A stretch of DNA of 64,000 nucleotides from Corbicula japonica (GCA_038501625.1 JAZAYU010000080.1:1798001-1862000), one strand, 5' to 3'; positions 22,829 through 34,700 are shown, counted from the first letter of the stretch. The notes: generated by a model from the sequence alone, not told the origin. A program made the numbers and translations.

Positions 22829-23866
22829 ATATCCTACCGTAACCCAAATCCGATGTTCTCCTAAATACGGCGATGTTTTTTTTTTCTGTTACTCGCATGA
22901 TTTCCCGCGCGATTTTGGAGGTGAAGGTCAGCAATGTTTATTTCCCACGGTCCACTTGCGACTCGATTGATTTTCTGGACGAAACATGGAGATACGGCAG
23001 GAAATAAAACAAAAAATATATAAATATGATCCAACTGTATTTTATCTTATGCAATTTTAACATCCATGATCACTTCCTTCGTAAAAAAGTTGTTGTTGCT
23101 TGAAATGTTGACACTCATCATTTGCATACGACTCTATAACTATCGAGGTCATGTGACACACTACGTCACACTCCCGCTTCAAAACAAAAAGTACGGAAGC
23201 GTAGAAGGACCATAGTTTTTATTTTTGTCTTATTTGACAAACATGATCCAAAAAGAGGTCGAAATTGGATGGGAGTAAAGTGTAGGTAGAAAATTCTTTC
23301 AGGAAAAAGAGAAGTCTGATGACATAGAGTATTCAGTGGGGTCAATGTGATATATGTGGTATGTGACTCATGGGTTCACCTGAAATTCTGTTCCCCAGTT
23401 AAAGTTTTGAGGGGTGGAGACACTTTCCTCTGCCCCATTTGTAATCAGTTATAAGTATAAAAAATAAACAAGAAACGTTGTATATATGTTAACAGTTTGA
23501 AGAGTTTAGAAATCTTAAAGTTTTTAAGATTAATACCTTTTTGACTGTTCGACATTCAAGTAAACAAAGACACTATTATTACTCTACTTGGACACCATAC
23601 TTCATTGATTGGAACTAGATTTACTCCAACCAATCAGAATCGTCAAATTTAGGTCACGTTGTCAGACCGAGGTTTGAGTTTACCGCTGCCATACTTGTTT
23701 ATATTTAGCAACTGACGAATGACTACAGATTTTGCCATTATTCCCAAATTACGTATGAATAGTTGTTTTAAATTTATAAAAAGTTTAATTAAAGATTACT
23801 ATGGTTTGTCTAAAATAGCATAGAAAAATGTTCTTACATCGCCGAATTTGGGTTACACCGGGATAT
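22829..23866. mobile_element. Element with inverted ends in PAR-3 intron 1
   Basis: The ends ATATCCTACCGTAACCCAAAT and TTTGGGTTACACCGGGATAT are inverted copies, with a further partial match at GGCGATG and CATCGCC. About 1.04 kb with no ORF. The superfamily is undetermined. Confidence 0.55.
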
Positions 23867-24120
23867 TTATAACTTTTACAAACTAATTTTTAACCCTTAC
23901 TTTGAGTATGGCATGAACTTTTTTTATTTAAATAAAAGTTTGTTGTGTTGTCATTTTGGTACACACCCACACCTAATTTATGGCAAGTGATATACACAGT
24001 TGGATTATAACAGCAAAGTTTTGTTACAAAATCATTTTTAGTATTTGAACAAATAGTTACTCCACATTTTTCAGAAAAGACTGGAGTTACGGGAGTTCAG
24101 TCTTGAATGATCCAGTGCCC

Positions 24121-24256
24121 AAGGTTATAAAGCTGAGCATGGAAACCAGTCTCAAATCTCAAGCATCTGATTGGCTGAAATGGTGACTGGTCGCCATTTC
24201 AGCCAATCAGATGCTTGAGATTTGAGACTGGTTTCCAATCTCAGCTTTATAACCTT
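24121..24256. repeat. P136 palindromic MITE, full copy
   Basis: Length is 136 bp. It is flanked by TGATCCAGTGCCC on the left and CAGTCCAGATCAG on the right, i.e. CCAG on both sides. Confidence 0.92.
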
Positions 24257-24595
24257 CAGTCCAGATCAGTATAGAGTTGGAACTATTTTCATATTTTCAA
24301 TTTTGGGTCATCAGTATTGCGTTAATTTTAAAAGTTTTCTTTTCTTAATGACAGAAGCTGTTATGGCTTTCTACATTTAGATCATTATTGCCATGTTATG
24401 ATGTAAAAATAGTACTTCATGACATAATGAAAGCAGATTTTGCTAAATTTTCAGAAATCACTCAGTTTTTCATAAATCCGATAAGCTAAAACAGTATGTT
24501 CAATCAGTTGTAACAGAACACAAACCATGCTCTGCCTAATATTTGATTTAACAAGCACCCACTGCCAAGATTCTAAGGATTTGCTTGAATCTCCA

Positions 24596-24685
24596 TTAAC
24601 CCTTTCCTGTATAGAAACACCTTTATTGCTAGGGCGAACAGTTTAGATCCAGATCAGCCGGCACATCCGTCAGAAATAACATAAT
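24596..24685 (-). mobile_element. TTAA-MITE, 3'-truncated
   Basis: It starts TTAACCCTTTCCTGTATAG, reads through the first half-hairpin (CAGATCAGCCGGCACATCCG) and jumps directly to the linker CAGAAATAACATAA. Confidence 0.75.
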
Positions 24686-25154
24686 CATTCTTAAATGACA
24701 GTGTAGATACACCTAATGAAGAAATTAAGTCCCGGGTGTCAAAATATAAAATTTGTTTATGGTACACTTTGAAAATGTCCTATGTGCATCTAGGTGCTAA
24801 CTTGATAATGCCATGGTTTTATATTTTAATCCTAAAGAAACAGGGTTTTGATCTGGAAATATTAAGAAAACTTATTTCTCAACCATTAAGATTTCCAATT
24901 GATTTCAAATTTGTTATAATGTTTATATAATAGAATGTATAATAAATGGATTTTACTTGTGTTACATCTGAATGCTAGTGTAGATGAAAAGCTATCAAAT
25001 GTAATACACAGTTAAAGCCCCAACCTACCAGAAATAGGAACCAGTAGAATGGAAGCTCCATCTACACAATGTATCCCAACAATCATAGCTTACAGGGCAA
25101 AGGCTATCGGTGCATAGTCATTACTCATTAGGGGTAACACAACTCGTTATTTAT

Positions 25155-25532
25155 CCTTTTACTCCATATAAAAGGATTTTAACGCATGTACAAACAGTGT
25201 AGATCCAGTGCCCAAGGTTATAAAACTGAGCATGGAAACCAGTCTCAAATCTCAAGCATCTGATTGGCTGAAATGGCGACCAGTCGCCATTTCAGCCAAT
25301 CAGATGCTTGAGATTTGAGACTGGTTTCTAATCTCAGTTTTATAACCTTCAGCCCAGATCAGCTGGCACATCCATGCCATCTGACCAAGATCCATACTGT
25401 TTGCTTCATGGGCAGAAATAACCTAATAAATAAGAAAGTGAACAAGGTAAATACTGATCAGATGCCATGGATGTGCCAGCCGATCTGGATCTGCACTATT
25501 CTCCTATGGAGCCATATCCCATGGAGTAAAGC
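25155..25532. mobile_element. TTAA-MITE split by P136
   Basis: The left half ends CAGTGTAGATCCAG and the right half resumes CCAGATCAGCTGGCACATCC after the P136 at 25214-25349. The two halves together make one hairpin arm, direct evidence for P136 insertion into a TTAA-MITE hairpin with CCAG repeated at the junctions. Confidence 0.85.
25214..25349. repeat. P136 palindromic MITE, nested in a TTAA-MITE
   Basis: Full 136 bp; its central GCGACCAGTCGC makes the axis exactly symmetrical. Confidence 0.93.
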
Positions 25533-25612
25533 GTAAAAGGTTCTTCAGTTCAGCATGTTTTGATATTCAGAAGAGTTTTTCCCCATTGCACCTGTGTTTT
25601 GTGAGAATCTAT

Positions 25613-25858
25613 TTAACCCTTTCCTACATAGATATGACTTGTATTTTTATTAATGTGCGACCAGGGTAGATCCATATCAGCTGGCACATCTGTGCTGTCT
25701 GATCAGGATCTGCATTGGTCGCATTTTGGTTAGAAATAACCTACGATTAAAAAAGCAAACAATTTAGATCCTGATCAGATGGCACAGATGTGCCGGCTGA
25801 TCTGGATCTAAACTGTTCTCCCTAGCAATAATGGTGTGTATATGGAGGAAAGGGTTAA
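25613..25858 (+). mobile_element. TTAA-MITE, complete
   Basis: TTAA at both ends, CCCTTTCCTACATAG and TATGGAGGAAAGGG terminal repeats, two hairpins and the linker TAGAAATAACCTACGATTAA. Confidence 0.9.
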
Positions 25859-26069
25859 GGACACAAATCATTAGCGGTCAATGTGCAAAACATACTCCAT
25901 GTGTTACAAATTATTGTAGTAAAGGAGTTGTTTTATTAATGTTTAAAAAAATATTCAAATATTTACATTCCAAGGTAGTGATGTATATCACTCAATGGTT
26001 TTGTATTGACATAGTATCTGTCAAGCCATTGACTTGATACATATATAGATTTAAATATATTGAAACATG

Positions 26070-26425
26070 GCGTTCAGGGATTTCAATAGATGCAGATTCT
26101 TGCATTTTGATGCAAGCACATTTGAATTTTTACACTTTTAACACCACCTGATTCTAAGCTTGGGGTCATTTTGATGCTGGAGAATTTAGGACAAGTGGAC
26201 AAATTTAGCAAGAATAAAGATCTGTTGTGTATATATTGCATTTTACATAATGAAGTTAATTTACTTACTCGACCCTTGGAAATAAATAAAATGAAATTTA
26301 AGCTTTTTTTCTCAGTAATATTATTAAATATAGGACACTGAAAGCAAGAAATTACTCAGTATGATCGGATATGATCCCTTGAACATTCTCATCAGGGGGG
26401 TTGGATGACGCCAGGTTTTCTAAAG
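26070..26425 (+). repeat. Dispersed 350-bp repeat, copy 1 of 2
   Basis: It shares CAGATTCTTGCATTTTGATG, GGGGTCATTTTGATGCTGGA and a GGATGACGCCAGG-like end with 27640-27975 in the same orientation. Confidence 0.7.
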
Positions 26426-26630
26426 TCATTGACTTAAAGTCATTGAAATTCTCACTATTATGACATAATGTTTACTACATTGTCTGTAATATAACGATCT
26501 GAAATGTAATAAATTTTATTATTACTATTTGAATAACACAGCTAAACTAACCTTTGTATTGTTATTGTAAACTCAATGATTTTATAGCTGCGTAATGATT
26601 TTTGACAGAACCATAACATAAGCAATGCCC

Positions 26631-26696
26631 AAGATGATAAATTTAACTCTGGAGACCCGTCTAAAATCTCAAGCAACTGATTGGCTGAAATGGCAA
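26631..26696. repeat. P136 half copy
   Basis: Left arm only: AAGATGATAAATTTAACTC through CTCAAGCAACTGATTGGCTG, ending near the palindrome axis. Confidence 0.65.
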
Positions 26697-26699
26697 CAA

Positions 26700-27639
26700 A
26701 TGGCACAAACCATGTAACATTATTGAACTTGTTAAAAGATATTTATGTAATAAAAACGGTTAAATTTGCTTTAATTAACAGTTGAAATTTAACCATTTAA
26801 AGGTAAGTTGTGTGCTAAGAAGCAAAATGAATGACAGCACAATAAAAGATGGGGACTAGGTTTTTTAGTGCAATTTTGCTTCATTGAAAAAAATCTATTA
26901 TTTTGATGACTTGAAATAAAATAAAAAATTTTAATGACTTAAAAATTAATAGTTTAAGGCCTTTGGAAGACAATGGGAAGAATATGAATTTATAAATCCA
27001 GTCTTAGTCATTAAAGTAACGGTCTGATGCCGTTTTGAAAACTGTTGCCTGCATACTATTTTTTACTCTGTGATAAAATTTGTTGGTCAAGTTAATTTTT
27101 TTTATCAAACTTTTGTGTGTACTATAAATTTAGAGAGTATGACTTAAATATCATGTTGATAAAACTGCATGAACATTTGGAAACTGACACCCACAAAAAG
27201 GCAAATTTATAATCAAAACAATTACAAATTCGTGACTTTCATGTCCAGGCATTAACTTTTATTTGAAATGACAATTGAATTCAGTTATGGGGCACATCAA
27301 AGCCAGATAATTCAATAATACCTGAATGAACTTAACAGGATGACCTGATTGTGACTCACTTTAATGGGGAGAACATTTGAATGAATTAAGAGTAAACTTA
27401 AGGCGAAAAATACTTCTTGATTATAAGGTATAATTAAGGCGGGACTTTTGTCAATAGCATTATTTCTGCTTTGTTACATTTTGGTGGTAAAGGGCTTGGT
27501 GAAAACATGATTTCTATGAATCACAACCATCACTTTTTTCTGTAAAATGTTGTCACCAGCAAACAAACCCATGTAAGACTTACAGGCACGGGCAGCAGAA
27601 AACAACATGTACCTAAAATTCCTGAATATATGTACTAAT
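26700..27639. other. PAR-3 intron 1; no feature seen
   Basis: AT-rich intronic sequence without coding potential or recognisable repeat. Confidence 0.4.
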
Positions 27640-27975
27640 ACTAGCAGTGATTTCAACTGATTCAGATTCTTGCATTTTGATGCAAGCATATTTGAATTTT
27701 CCACTTTTGACTCCACCTAATTCTGAACTTGGGGTCATTTTGATGCTGGAGAATTTAGGAAAAGTGGTCACAGTTTTCAAAAAATAAAGATAGAGATTTT
27801 GTCTTTTGCATTTTAAATATGAAGTAAATGTTTATTTGAACCATGAAAATAAGTTAAAATTAAGTGAAAGCAATTTTGTAAGTTCAGAGAAAACAAGATA
27901 TGACTCATGAAAATCTGATTATGACCCCTTAAAAATTCCAAACAGGGGTCAGATGACCCCTAGTTTTCAAAAGAT
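27640..27975 (+). repeat. Dispersed 350-bp repeat, copy 2 of 2
   Basis: Direct partner of 26070-26425 at 1.5 kb distance, with the end AGGGGTCAGATGACCCC forming a small palindrome. Confidence 0.7.
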
Positions 27976-28479
27976 ATTTGAAATCCCTGGTACTAGTTTA
28001 TGAAGTAAAACCTCAGCTAGTGTGGTTTGGAAAGACAAATCTGTTGAAGTCCTAGGTTAAATCATAAGAATCTTTCCTTTGCTTACAGGTTATCGGAAAA
28101 AACTATCTTGCTGTAATAAAAAATGCCAGACTCACTTAAGATTCCAGTTAATGTTTTAATTAAAGGTGTTTACCTCTGTTTAGATTAGCAGGAACTTTAA
28201 GGTTTGGAGAAGATCCATCTTATAAATTTCTATCTTGTTGTGTGGATTTTTAAGCAAACAGGAAAAAATGGATTCTAAGAGTAATTGTATGGCAGAAGTT
28301 GAAGTATATAAATTTTGAATATTTTCTTGTTTTTGATTTAAATAAATACTGTGTTGAGTTTTCAAAGAATTTCCGTTGCAGCTCAAGTCAGGAGTTCCAT
28401 TTTACTCCTGAAACAAGTTTGTGATCCTTGAAATTTCAAGGAAAGCTTGCTTTGATCCAGATAAATTAAAACCTAATTG

Positions 28480-29740
28480 TCATTTTTAGACTTTCGCGCG
28501 CATGCGCGAAAGTCTTAAGAGCTAGAAATCTAGAACACGGCGACGCGCAGTTTTTAACTTCCGGTGTATCACTGCGACATCGAGCGTATTCAAGTAAGCG
28601 GGGTTTTGTGGTCACCGCGAGAGCAGGCCGAAATGAAATGCAGACGTTTTAAGCACATTCAAGAACACAATTCCACGAAAGAATAGTGATCTTTAGTACG
28701 TGTCCGTGTAATTTTGTAGCGTCCATGCCAAAAACTCCATCAAACAAATGTTGAGTGAAATCATGTCCAGCTACGTTAGTGAACAAACAGCTTAATATGC
28801 ATGAGTAGTTTAGTTACGCCTAACAAGTTCCATAGTTGTGCGGCGTCAGAAAGTAGTGCATATTAAGAAAGTAAATTTATTACGAACGATGACGAACATT
28901 TGTACAGACAGTGCGACAAAGAGAAGAAGAAAACAATATTATGTTGGTGTTCAAAAAAAAAATGAAGGGATATTAAAAATCCAATTATAAAAAATCAGTC
29001 ACGTGATCAGTGACTAAACTGTATTCAGGTCAGCGAGAAACACGTCTCGTTTTATCAGGATGTTGTTTTGTTTTAGACAATTAACAGTTTAGCAATCTCT
29101 TATTACTCTCTTAATTGAATTCGTTTTATTTCTAACCAGGAAATAACGGTTGTGCTTATCTTAACATTGGCCAATTCTTGTTAAATGCTGGAAATTACTT
29201 ATCGGAGATGTAACATGATACTATGAATGAACATTCTCTACAAAGTTTAAGTAGCACCGCCTACTAATTAATATTAATAGCTTATGTCTCATTGATACTA
29301 GAAGTATACTCTACAGGATTTAGTATTGTTTAGTCAGCTTATACACTACATAACATTTGCATTTACAATAGTAGACAGGGGCGGATCCAGGATTTCAGCA
29401 AGGGGGGTTCAACTCAGCGAGTTATTTTTAACAATGTTAATTTTTAACTAAGCTAGAAAATCAGTCCGTTTATCAGGCCCAAATTAATTTGTAAGAGGCC
29501 TAACTTATCATGGGGGGTCCGGGAAAATTTGAAAATCTATATGCCAAATCCAGCATTCTGGGGTATTTTGTGGGGATTTTATAGCAGATGTTGAACTACT
29601 CTTTCATAATGGCCGTGAGCAAGTATTTAAGTTGACATGCAGTTTCTATCGTGTGAACATATTAAAAGATGTAAGCCAAAGTTGACATTCTGCTGCGTAA
29701 TGTAATTCTCCGGCGCGAAAGTCTTTCAACGCTATCAGCG
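28480..29740. repeat. Region with GACTTTCGCGC palindrome and TE-like sequence
   Basis: Begins with a 26-bp perfect palindrome (left half GACTTTCGCGCGC, 28489-28514) and ends with CGGCGCGAAAGTCTTTCAAC near 29711. A GGGGCGGATCCAGGATTT repeat end lies at 29376. It may be one element bounded by the GCGAAAGTC words; the boundaries are not proven. Confidence 0.35.
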
Positions 29741-30340
29741 CTTTGATTTATACTATGTAAAGTAATTTTTGTATCCTTAGAAAATGGCAGCCGTGCATAA
29801 ATTCAGGTGTTAGTAAAATCCCTTCCTTAGGCAAGGGCCACTTTGATAAAGTCTAGAAATTTTCTTACAGATATTCTATTTGGGCTTATATTTGTGTAAG
29901 TGCTTTAGGTGTCTCTTTTTGTGTATCCAGTGAAGGTACCCCACCCCCACCCATTAGGTCACATGTATATATTTTAGGGATATTACTTCTTTTTATTCAC
30001 TTGAATAATTAACTTTTGAATTCCAGTGGTAACATGGTCTTTAATTCCTATTACACAAGATAACTGTGACTTCCTTTTCATTAATTTATTCTCGAATGTT
30101 AGACAAGTATAATTATCTTCTTATTGGGAGCTGCAACTGACCTAGGATTTATTTGTTTCCTTCTATTCCATTAAACTTACACAAAAGTCCTACTTTTACA
30201 AATTATAGGTCAGTGGGGTCAAAAGTGTGTAATTTGTAATTTGCTTGCATCATCATTATGCAGCATTCTGCTTGAAATGAAGTCCCTTATTGATGATTGC
30301 ACAAGTTCATGATGTCAATGGGATGAAAGTAAAAATAAAC

Positions 30341-30612
30341 TTAACCCTTTCCTGTATAGATACACCTTTATTGCTAGTTTCCTGTATAGATACACCTTTA
30401 TTGCTTGGGCGAACAGTTTAGATCCAGATCAGCCCGCACATCCATGCCGTCTGATCAGGATCTAAACTGTTCACTTTTTGATTCATTAGGTTATTTCTGA
30501 CCAAAATGCGACCAGTGCAGATCCTGATCAGACGGCACAGATGTGCCGGCTGATCTGGATCTACACTGGTCGCACATGCATAAAAATGCGTATATATCAA
30601 GGAAAGGGTTAA
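30341..30612 (-). mobile_element. TTAA-MITE abutting PAR-3 exon 2 acceptor
   Basis: TTAACCCTTTCCTGTATAG with a duplicated 28-bp segment (CCTGTATAGATACACCTTTA twice), both hairpins, and GGAAAGGGTTAA only 20 bp before the exon at 30633. Confidence 0.92.
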
Positions 30613-30632
30613 TTATATTGTTTATTTTTCAG

Positions 30633-30737
30633 GCAACTGATTACTGGGTCAGTGTTCATACCCTTCGAACAGTCCATGAGGAATCGATTCTAGATCCAGA
30701 TGATACCCTCTGTGACGTTGTTGACGACAGAGAACAG
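30633..30737 (+). CDS. PARD3: PAR-3 exon 2: second half of PB1-like domain
   Basis: The acceptor is TTTATTTTTCAG and the donor CAG|GTACAT; 35 codons, phase 0 at both ends. The exon reads ATDYWVSVHTLRTVHEESIL, then DPDDTLCDVVDDREQ. The acidic LCDVxDD block lines up with the acidic face used in CR1 head-to-tail packing; by alignment Asp73 here corresponds to Asp70 of mammalian PAR-3. Confidence 0.93.
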
Positions 30738-30922
30738 GTACATTATTTTCTTTGAAATATTTAGTATAGTCCCCCTTCCAAATGATTTATCATAGAAATT
30801 AGAATACAGTAGGCAGAATTGAGGTGTAAGGATATATTTTAAAGATCATTTCATCAAATAATGTAAGTTTATGAATGTATACATCGCATATGTTCAAAAA
30901 TTATATTAAATTGGAGCAGCTA

Positions 30923-31135
30923 CAGTACAGCTCGGGTGTCTTTTACATTTTTCACCCGGTCACCGCGTTCAAAAATCGCTTCGGGTGGAAAATCACCGCG
31001 AATTTCGATTTTCATCACCGTGATTAACCCGGTGATCCACCGCGATTCGCCGCGACAATGCTGCAGTCATTCTTGTCGACTCGCATTCATTTCCAGCAGT
31101 TTTGCCTCGGGTGTAATCGCGGAGAATCGCGGTGA
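30923..31135 (+). repeat. Left terminal inverted repeat and subterminal repeat block
   Basis: After the 33-bp TIR, CACCGCG occurs at 30961, 30994 and 31038, CACCGTG at 31016, and the inverted form (AATCGCGGTGAAAA) near 31127. Such subterminal arrays are typical binding sites for transposase or an element-encoded DNA-binding protein. Confidence 0.8.
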
Positions 31136-32514
31136 AAAAATAACACTTGTCCGATGAAATATACAATGTATTTTTTACATGAACGAATTGCACATGTACA
31201 GTAAATATATCAAAATATGTATACATGTACATGTATAATTCGAGTGCTATCTAAAATATTTGTATTCGCCTAAAATCTAAAATACAGTCAGCGAAGATAT
31301 TTCACACCCGTATCTCGGCCTCGGCAAAACGATTATGCGTATAGTTCGAATACCAAATTTTCTATTTATGACACTCAATATTTCAAAGTAATTGAAATAT
31401 ATTGCTAAAAATTCTGACATTTCAAAGTGTTCACACTTCAAGCGGGTAACAAAAAAACATTGGCGTCGTATGATTAGCGATCTTCACACGTCAACTGAAT
31501 CGGGTAACGTGATAAACCCAAACAAATATAACAATATTTGTATTTGACCCAATAAAATGTGATCAGAACATCATTATTACACATGTACTGTATTTAAAGA
31601 AAAGATAATTAATTGCATATAGATGATTTGGATGAATTGCACGATTTATGATTGCGAATATAATGTAACACCTATTACCGGTAGTAAGTAAATGGTAATT
31701 ATAGCCTATCAGCATCACCTGTAACACGGAGAATTTATGATATGTGCATGTTGACTTTGTACTTTTTTCAAATTTATTTTAACTATATTCAAGGAACGCA
31801 GTTGTGTATTACCGTATATTCTGAGAATATAATAAAGATTAATCACATCTTGCTTTGTGTCTGTATAGGTACTTCACCTGACCATTAGTAAGCGATCCCG
31901 TTATTTACACGTGTGTACCTCATAAACGGAACATTTAAATATTCTATGCTGTACATGTAGAAATGTCAGTGTGGAAAAGACTCATTAAAGGAAGTTATTG
32001 TTAAAATATTGACGACTGTCCTTCCAAAGTTAGCCTTAAGATTGCCTGGACAAAGGAGTCAAATGGGCATTGTAAAACACAGTTTGCCATTTCCTTAAGG
32101 AGCGTATTATGAGATCTGTGTGAATAAATTTGCACAATTGGTATTGTCCAACAATATTGAGCTGGCACGTCATTAATTTTCGTAAAGATCATTGAATAAA
32201 CACGGGTTTCAGCGAAACACCGATATATTATTCAATTTACACCTCACCTACCGATCGTAACATTTACGAAAATTAACGAATATGGGGTCAAATGCAAGGG
32301 TGCCTGGTCAATATTGTTGGTCAAAACCATGCATTTACACTTTTTCTGTAAAAAGACAACAACAACAACTCAAGTTTCATGCCATTTAATAGCAGTCAAT
32401 GCTCCTCAACTGTATATAATAATTTAATAGTAACAGTACACAACTTTACATCGGTGTCACAATTTTACTGTCAAAACAATGTTTGTTCATTATTTTCAAA
32501 TCTCAAGTCATGCC
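31136..32514. other. Transposon interior, 3' flank of BEN gene
   Basis: No coding signal or repeat family recognised; presumably the 3' UTR of the - strand BEN gene and spacer. Confidence 0.4.
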
Positions 32515-33768
32515 CTAATTATTCAAATAATTTAAGAATGACATAAAGGATCCGTTGTTGTTCTCCGTCTCGGTCATGTCTGTAATCTCGTCCTGTAGGT
32601 TCAGGCCGTCGGATGGGTCGATGTTTTCGTCGTCGTCTTGTCCTCCGTCTGTACCCTCTTTCTTGTCACGTACTCTTCGTCTAAGTAATTCATTTACTTT
32701 GGGTACAACCCTTTCCTTGAAGGCCTGCTCGCCCTTCACCTCTGGATAATAGTGGGTCACATAGCGCGTGATGAGGGCCTTTCTTTCTCTACACAGCTCA
32801 CTTTTCTGTCGGTTTCCGCCTCCGTACCAGTTGTATCTAAGTCTCAAGTTGGTCAGGCCGAACAATTCCGGGAACAATGCAACAACAAGCCTAGATGCGA
32901 AGTTTCCTGCATTGGCACTGCCCCGCTTGATGGTTTCCAGCTTGGATTCGTCCAAGGCATACTGGCTATCTGTCACGCTGTCACTGTCACACATGAAGGG
33001 ACCCGAGGGTTCGGCGTTCTGTTGTTGCCGTGCCAGGAGTTGCTCAAGCAAAAGATGTACCTGCTTGATACTTTCTTTCTGTTCCTGTTGAATCCTGGAG
33101 TCGGCTTCTCTTTGCTTCCGCAGCAATACAAGTTCTTTTGCCATCGTTTTGTTGGAGTTCTCCAATGACACGAGGGTTCCCATTAGCTGATGCATAGTCG
33201 GGGCGGAGTTGGGGCGGAACAGTCTTGTATTTGGTGTTAGTGGGCTGTTGGGCGTAGATGGAGATGTGGAAAAGTGGCTGATGGTAGACAAATCTAGCGG
33301 AGGTGGTGGCTCTCGCCGTGTGGTCTTTCCTTGCGGGGTGACAGGCAGTGGCATTGGCAGAGGCTGTGGCTGAGGGGGGTTACTTTGCTCTGTCTGTTGT
33401 TGCTGGGGGGCCGTATCGGGCCGGGACGCAGGCAGAGGCATAGGCTGGGGTTCTGCGGGGTTACTCTCCTCTAGCTGTTGTTGCTGGGGGGCGTTATCTG
33501 CCTGGGGCACAGGCAGAGGCATAGGTTGAGGATTACTTTCCTCTGGGTGTTGTTGATGGGGAGCGGTATCTAGCCGGGGCGCAGGCTGAGGCATAGGTTC
33601 TGGGGGGTTTCTTTCCTCTTGCTGTTGTTGATGGTGGGCGGAATCTGGTCGGACCGGTAGCATAGGATCCTTAGTTGTGGCATTCACAATGGCGTCTTCG
33701 GGGGGCTTAACAAGTTGGATGACTGTTGCCGTTGGCCTCGTTTTCTTTGCCGGTGGTTGTTTTACTTT
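32515..33768 (-). CDS. BEN-domain protein, exon 3 (cargo gene of transposon)
   Basis: On -, after acceptor TTTATTTGCAG, 417 codons run from KVKQPPAKKTRPTATVIQLV to the stop at 32515-32517. In order: a basic start; a Pro/Gln-rich region with about four imperfect ~30-aa repeats (QPMPLP, APQQQQ, EESNP words); a Ser/Thr/Pro stretch; a coiled coil (SLENSNKTMAKELVLLRKQR and on to LLEQLLARQQQ); the BEN domain at about residues 368-456 of the full protein (ETIKRGSANAGNFASRLVVA, ALFPELFG, CRERKALITRYVTHYYPEVK, VVPKVNELLRRR); and an acidic tail. BEN domains are helical DNA- or chromatin-binding modules found in repressors and some DNA viruses. The total protein is 508 aa. In this setting it may regulate or assist transposition, which is inference. 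Confidence 0.85.
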   Translation of the reverse strand, partial: KVKQPPAKKTRPTATVIQLVKPPEDAIVNATTKDPMLPVRPDSAHHQQQQEERNPPEPMPQPAPRLDTAPHQQHPEESNPQPMPLPVPQADNAPQQQQLEESNPAEPQPMPLPASRPDTAPQQQQTEQSNPPQPQPLPMPLPVTPQGKTTRREPPPPLDLSTISHFSTSPSTPNSPLTPNTRLFRPNSAPTMHQLMGTLVSLENSNKTMAKELVLLRKQREADSRIQQEQKESIKQVHLLLEQLLARQQQNAEPSGPFMCDSDSVTDSQYALDESKLETIKRGSANAGNFASRLVVALFPELFGLTNLRLRYNWYGGGNRQKSELCRERKALITRYVTHYYPEVKGEQAFKERVVPKVNELLRRRVRDKKEGTDGGQDDDENIDPSDGLNLQDEITDMTETENNNGSFMSFLNYLNN

Positions 33769-34054
33769 CTGCAAATAAATTAAAGCATTAGCCTAACGGT
33801 AAAGCAGTATGACTTCTCATCAATAACTATGCTTTCTCGCTAAAAAACGCTCTTTATTTAAAATTTATCATGGTGTTATCGAAGAGATACTTTATGTTGT
33901 AATTAAAAAAAAGCAACAAACGTTTAATGAAACGATGCGACGGGCGGTTAAACTTAAAAATAACCGCAAATATTTTAACACCACTCAACACCACTTTTCC
34001 AATTGAATTAACAGTGATTTATACAAGATAAAGCACCGGTATATACAAAATGTA

Positions 34055-34340
34055 TTTATCGGGTGACGGTTGTATTTTTCGCGGGGATTTCATTTCGCGC
34101 ATTTTACCATAGCACATAATACGGGAAATTTTAGCCCGCACGTAATATGATAATACCTTTGAATTATTACCAATCTTTGATTTATGGAGATGTTTAGGGA
34201 GGAAACACTAACAGCCAACCTAACAAAGCTTAATAATAAAATACGGTAAATTATATTTCGACTTTTTACTACGCCCCTCGTGATATATCCTTACGCATCT
34301 AAACTCTGCCACCGGAAGCTTTTGATTTTTTCTTTAATTA
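34055..34340. repeat. Dispersed repeat in BEN intron 2, relative of 51830-52578
   Basis: It shares AGCACATAATACG, CACGTAATATGAT, TATGGAGATGTTTAGGGAG and CCCTCGTGATATATCCTTACG in order with the element at 51830-52578, but lacks its middle part. Confidence 0.65.
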
Positions 34341-34410
34341 AAAATGTGTCATATCACGACAGCTTATTTGTAACAAGTAAGCATACAGTAACAAACACCT
34401 GTTTACGCAC

Positions 34411-34575
34411 CTTGGTTTGTCCCATTTTTCTTTTACGTGTCCCGCGTCTTTCAAGTTCCATCTTCGCCATTTCCGCCTTCATTTCTACCTCCGTCCCTGA
34501 CCCTAAAACCTCAGCCTCATCAAAACAAGTTTTACGCAGACCCCACTGCACTTGGTACTTCCTGCCAACAACTAT
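34411..34575 (-). CDS. BEN-domain protein, exon 2
   Basis: On -, the acceptor is TTTTCTTTCAG and the donor AAG|GTGCGT; 55 codons in phase 0. It reads IVVGRKYQVQWGLRKTCFDE, then AEVLGSGTEVEMKAEMAKME and a basic stretch LERRGTRKRKMGQTK. The GxxYxVxW...A.VL..G motif completes a small N-terminal module begun in exon 1. Confidence 0.8.
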
Positions 34576-34599
34576 CTGAAAGAAAATGCATTTACTTAT

Positions 34600-34700
34600 T
34601 ATAATTACTTGTAGATTGATTGGGTTATTTCTGACCAAGATGCGACCTGATCTGGAGCTACATTCGTCGCACACACGTGAAAAGGCTTATAAATATGTAT
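34600..34700. mobile_element. TTAA-MITE fragment inside the transposon
   Basis: Retains TGGGTTATTTCTGACCAAG, GATCTGGAGCTACAT and GTCGCACACACGTGAAAA. Confidence 0.5.

Noticed and set aside
32555..33168. Plus-strand ORFs opposite the BEN exon 3
   Set aside because: Antisense shadows of a repetitive, Gln/Pro-rich coding sequence.
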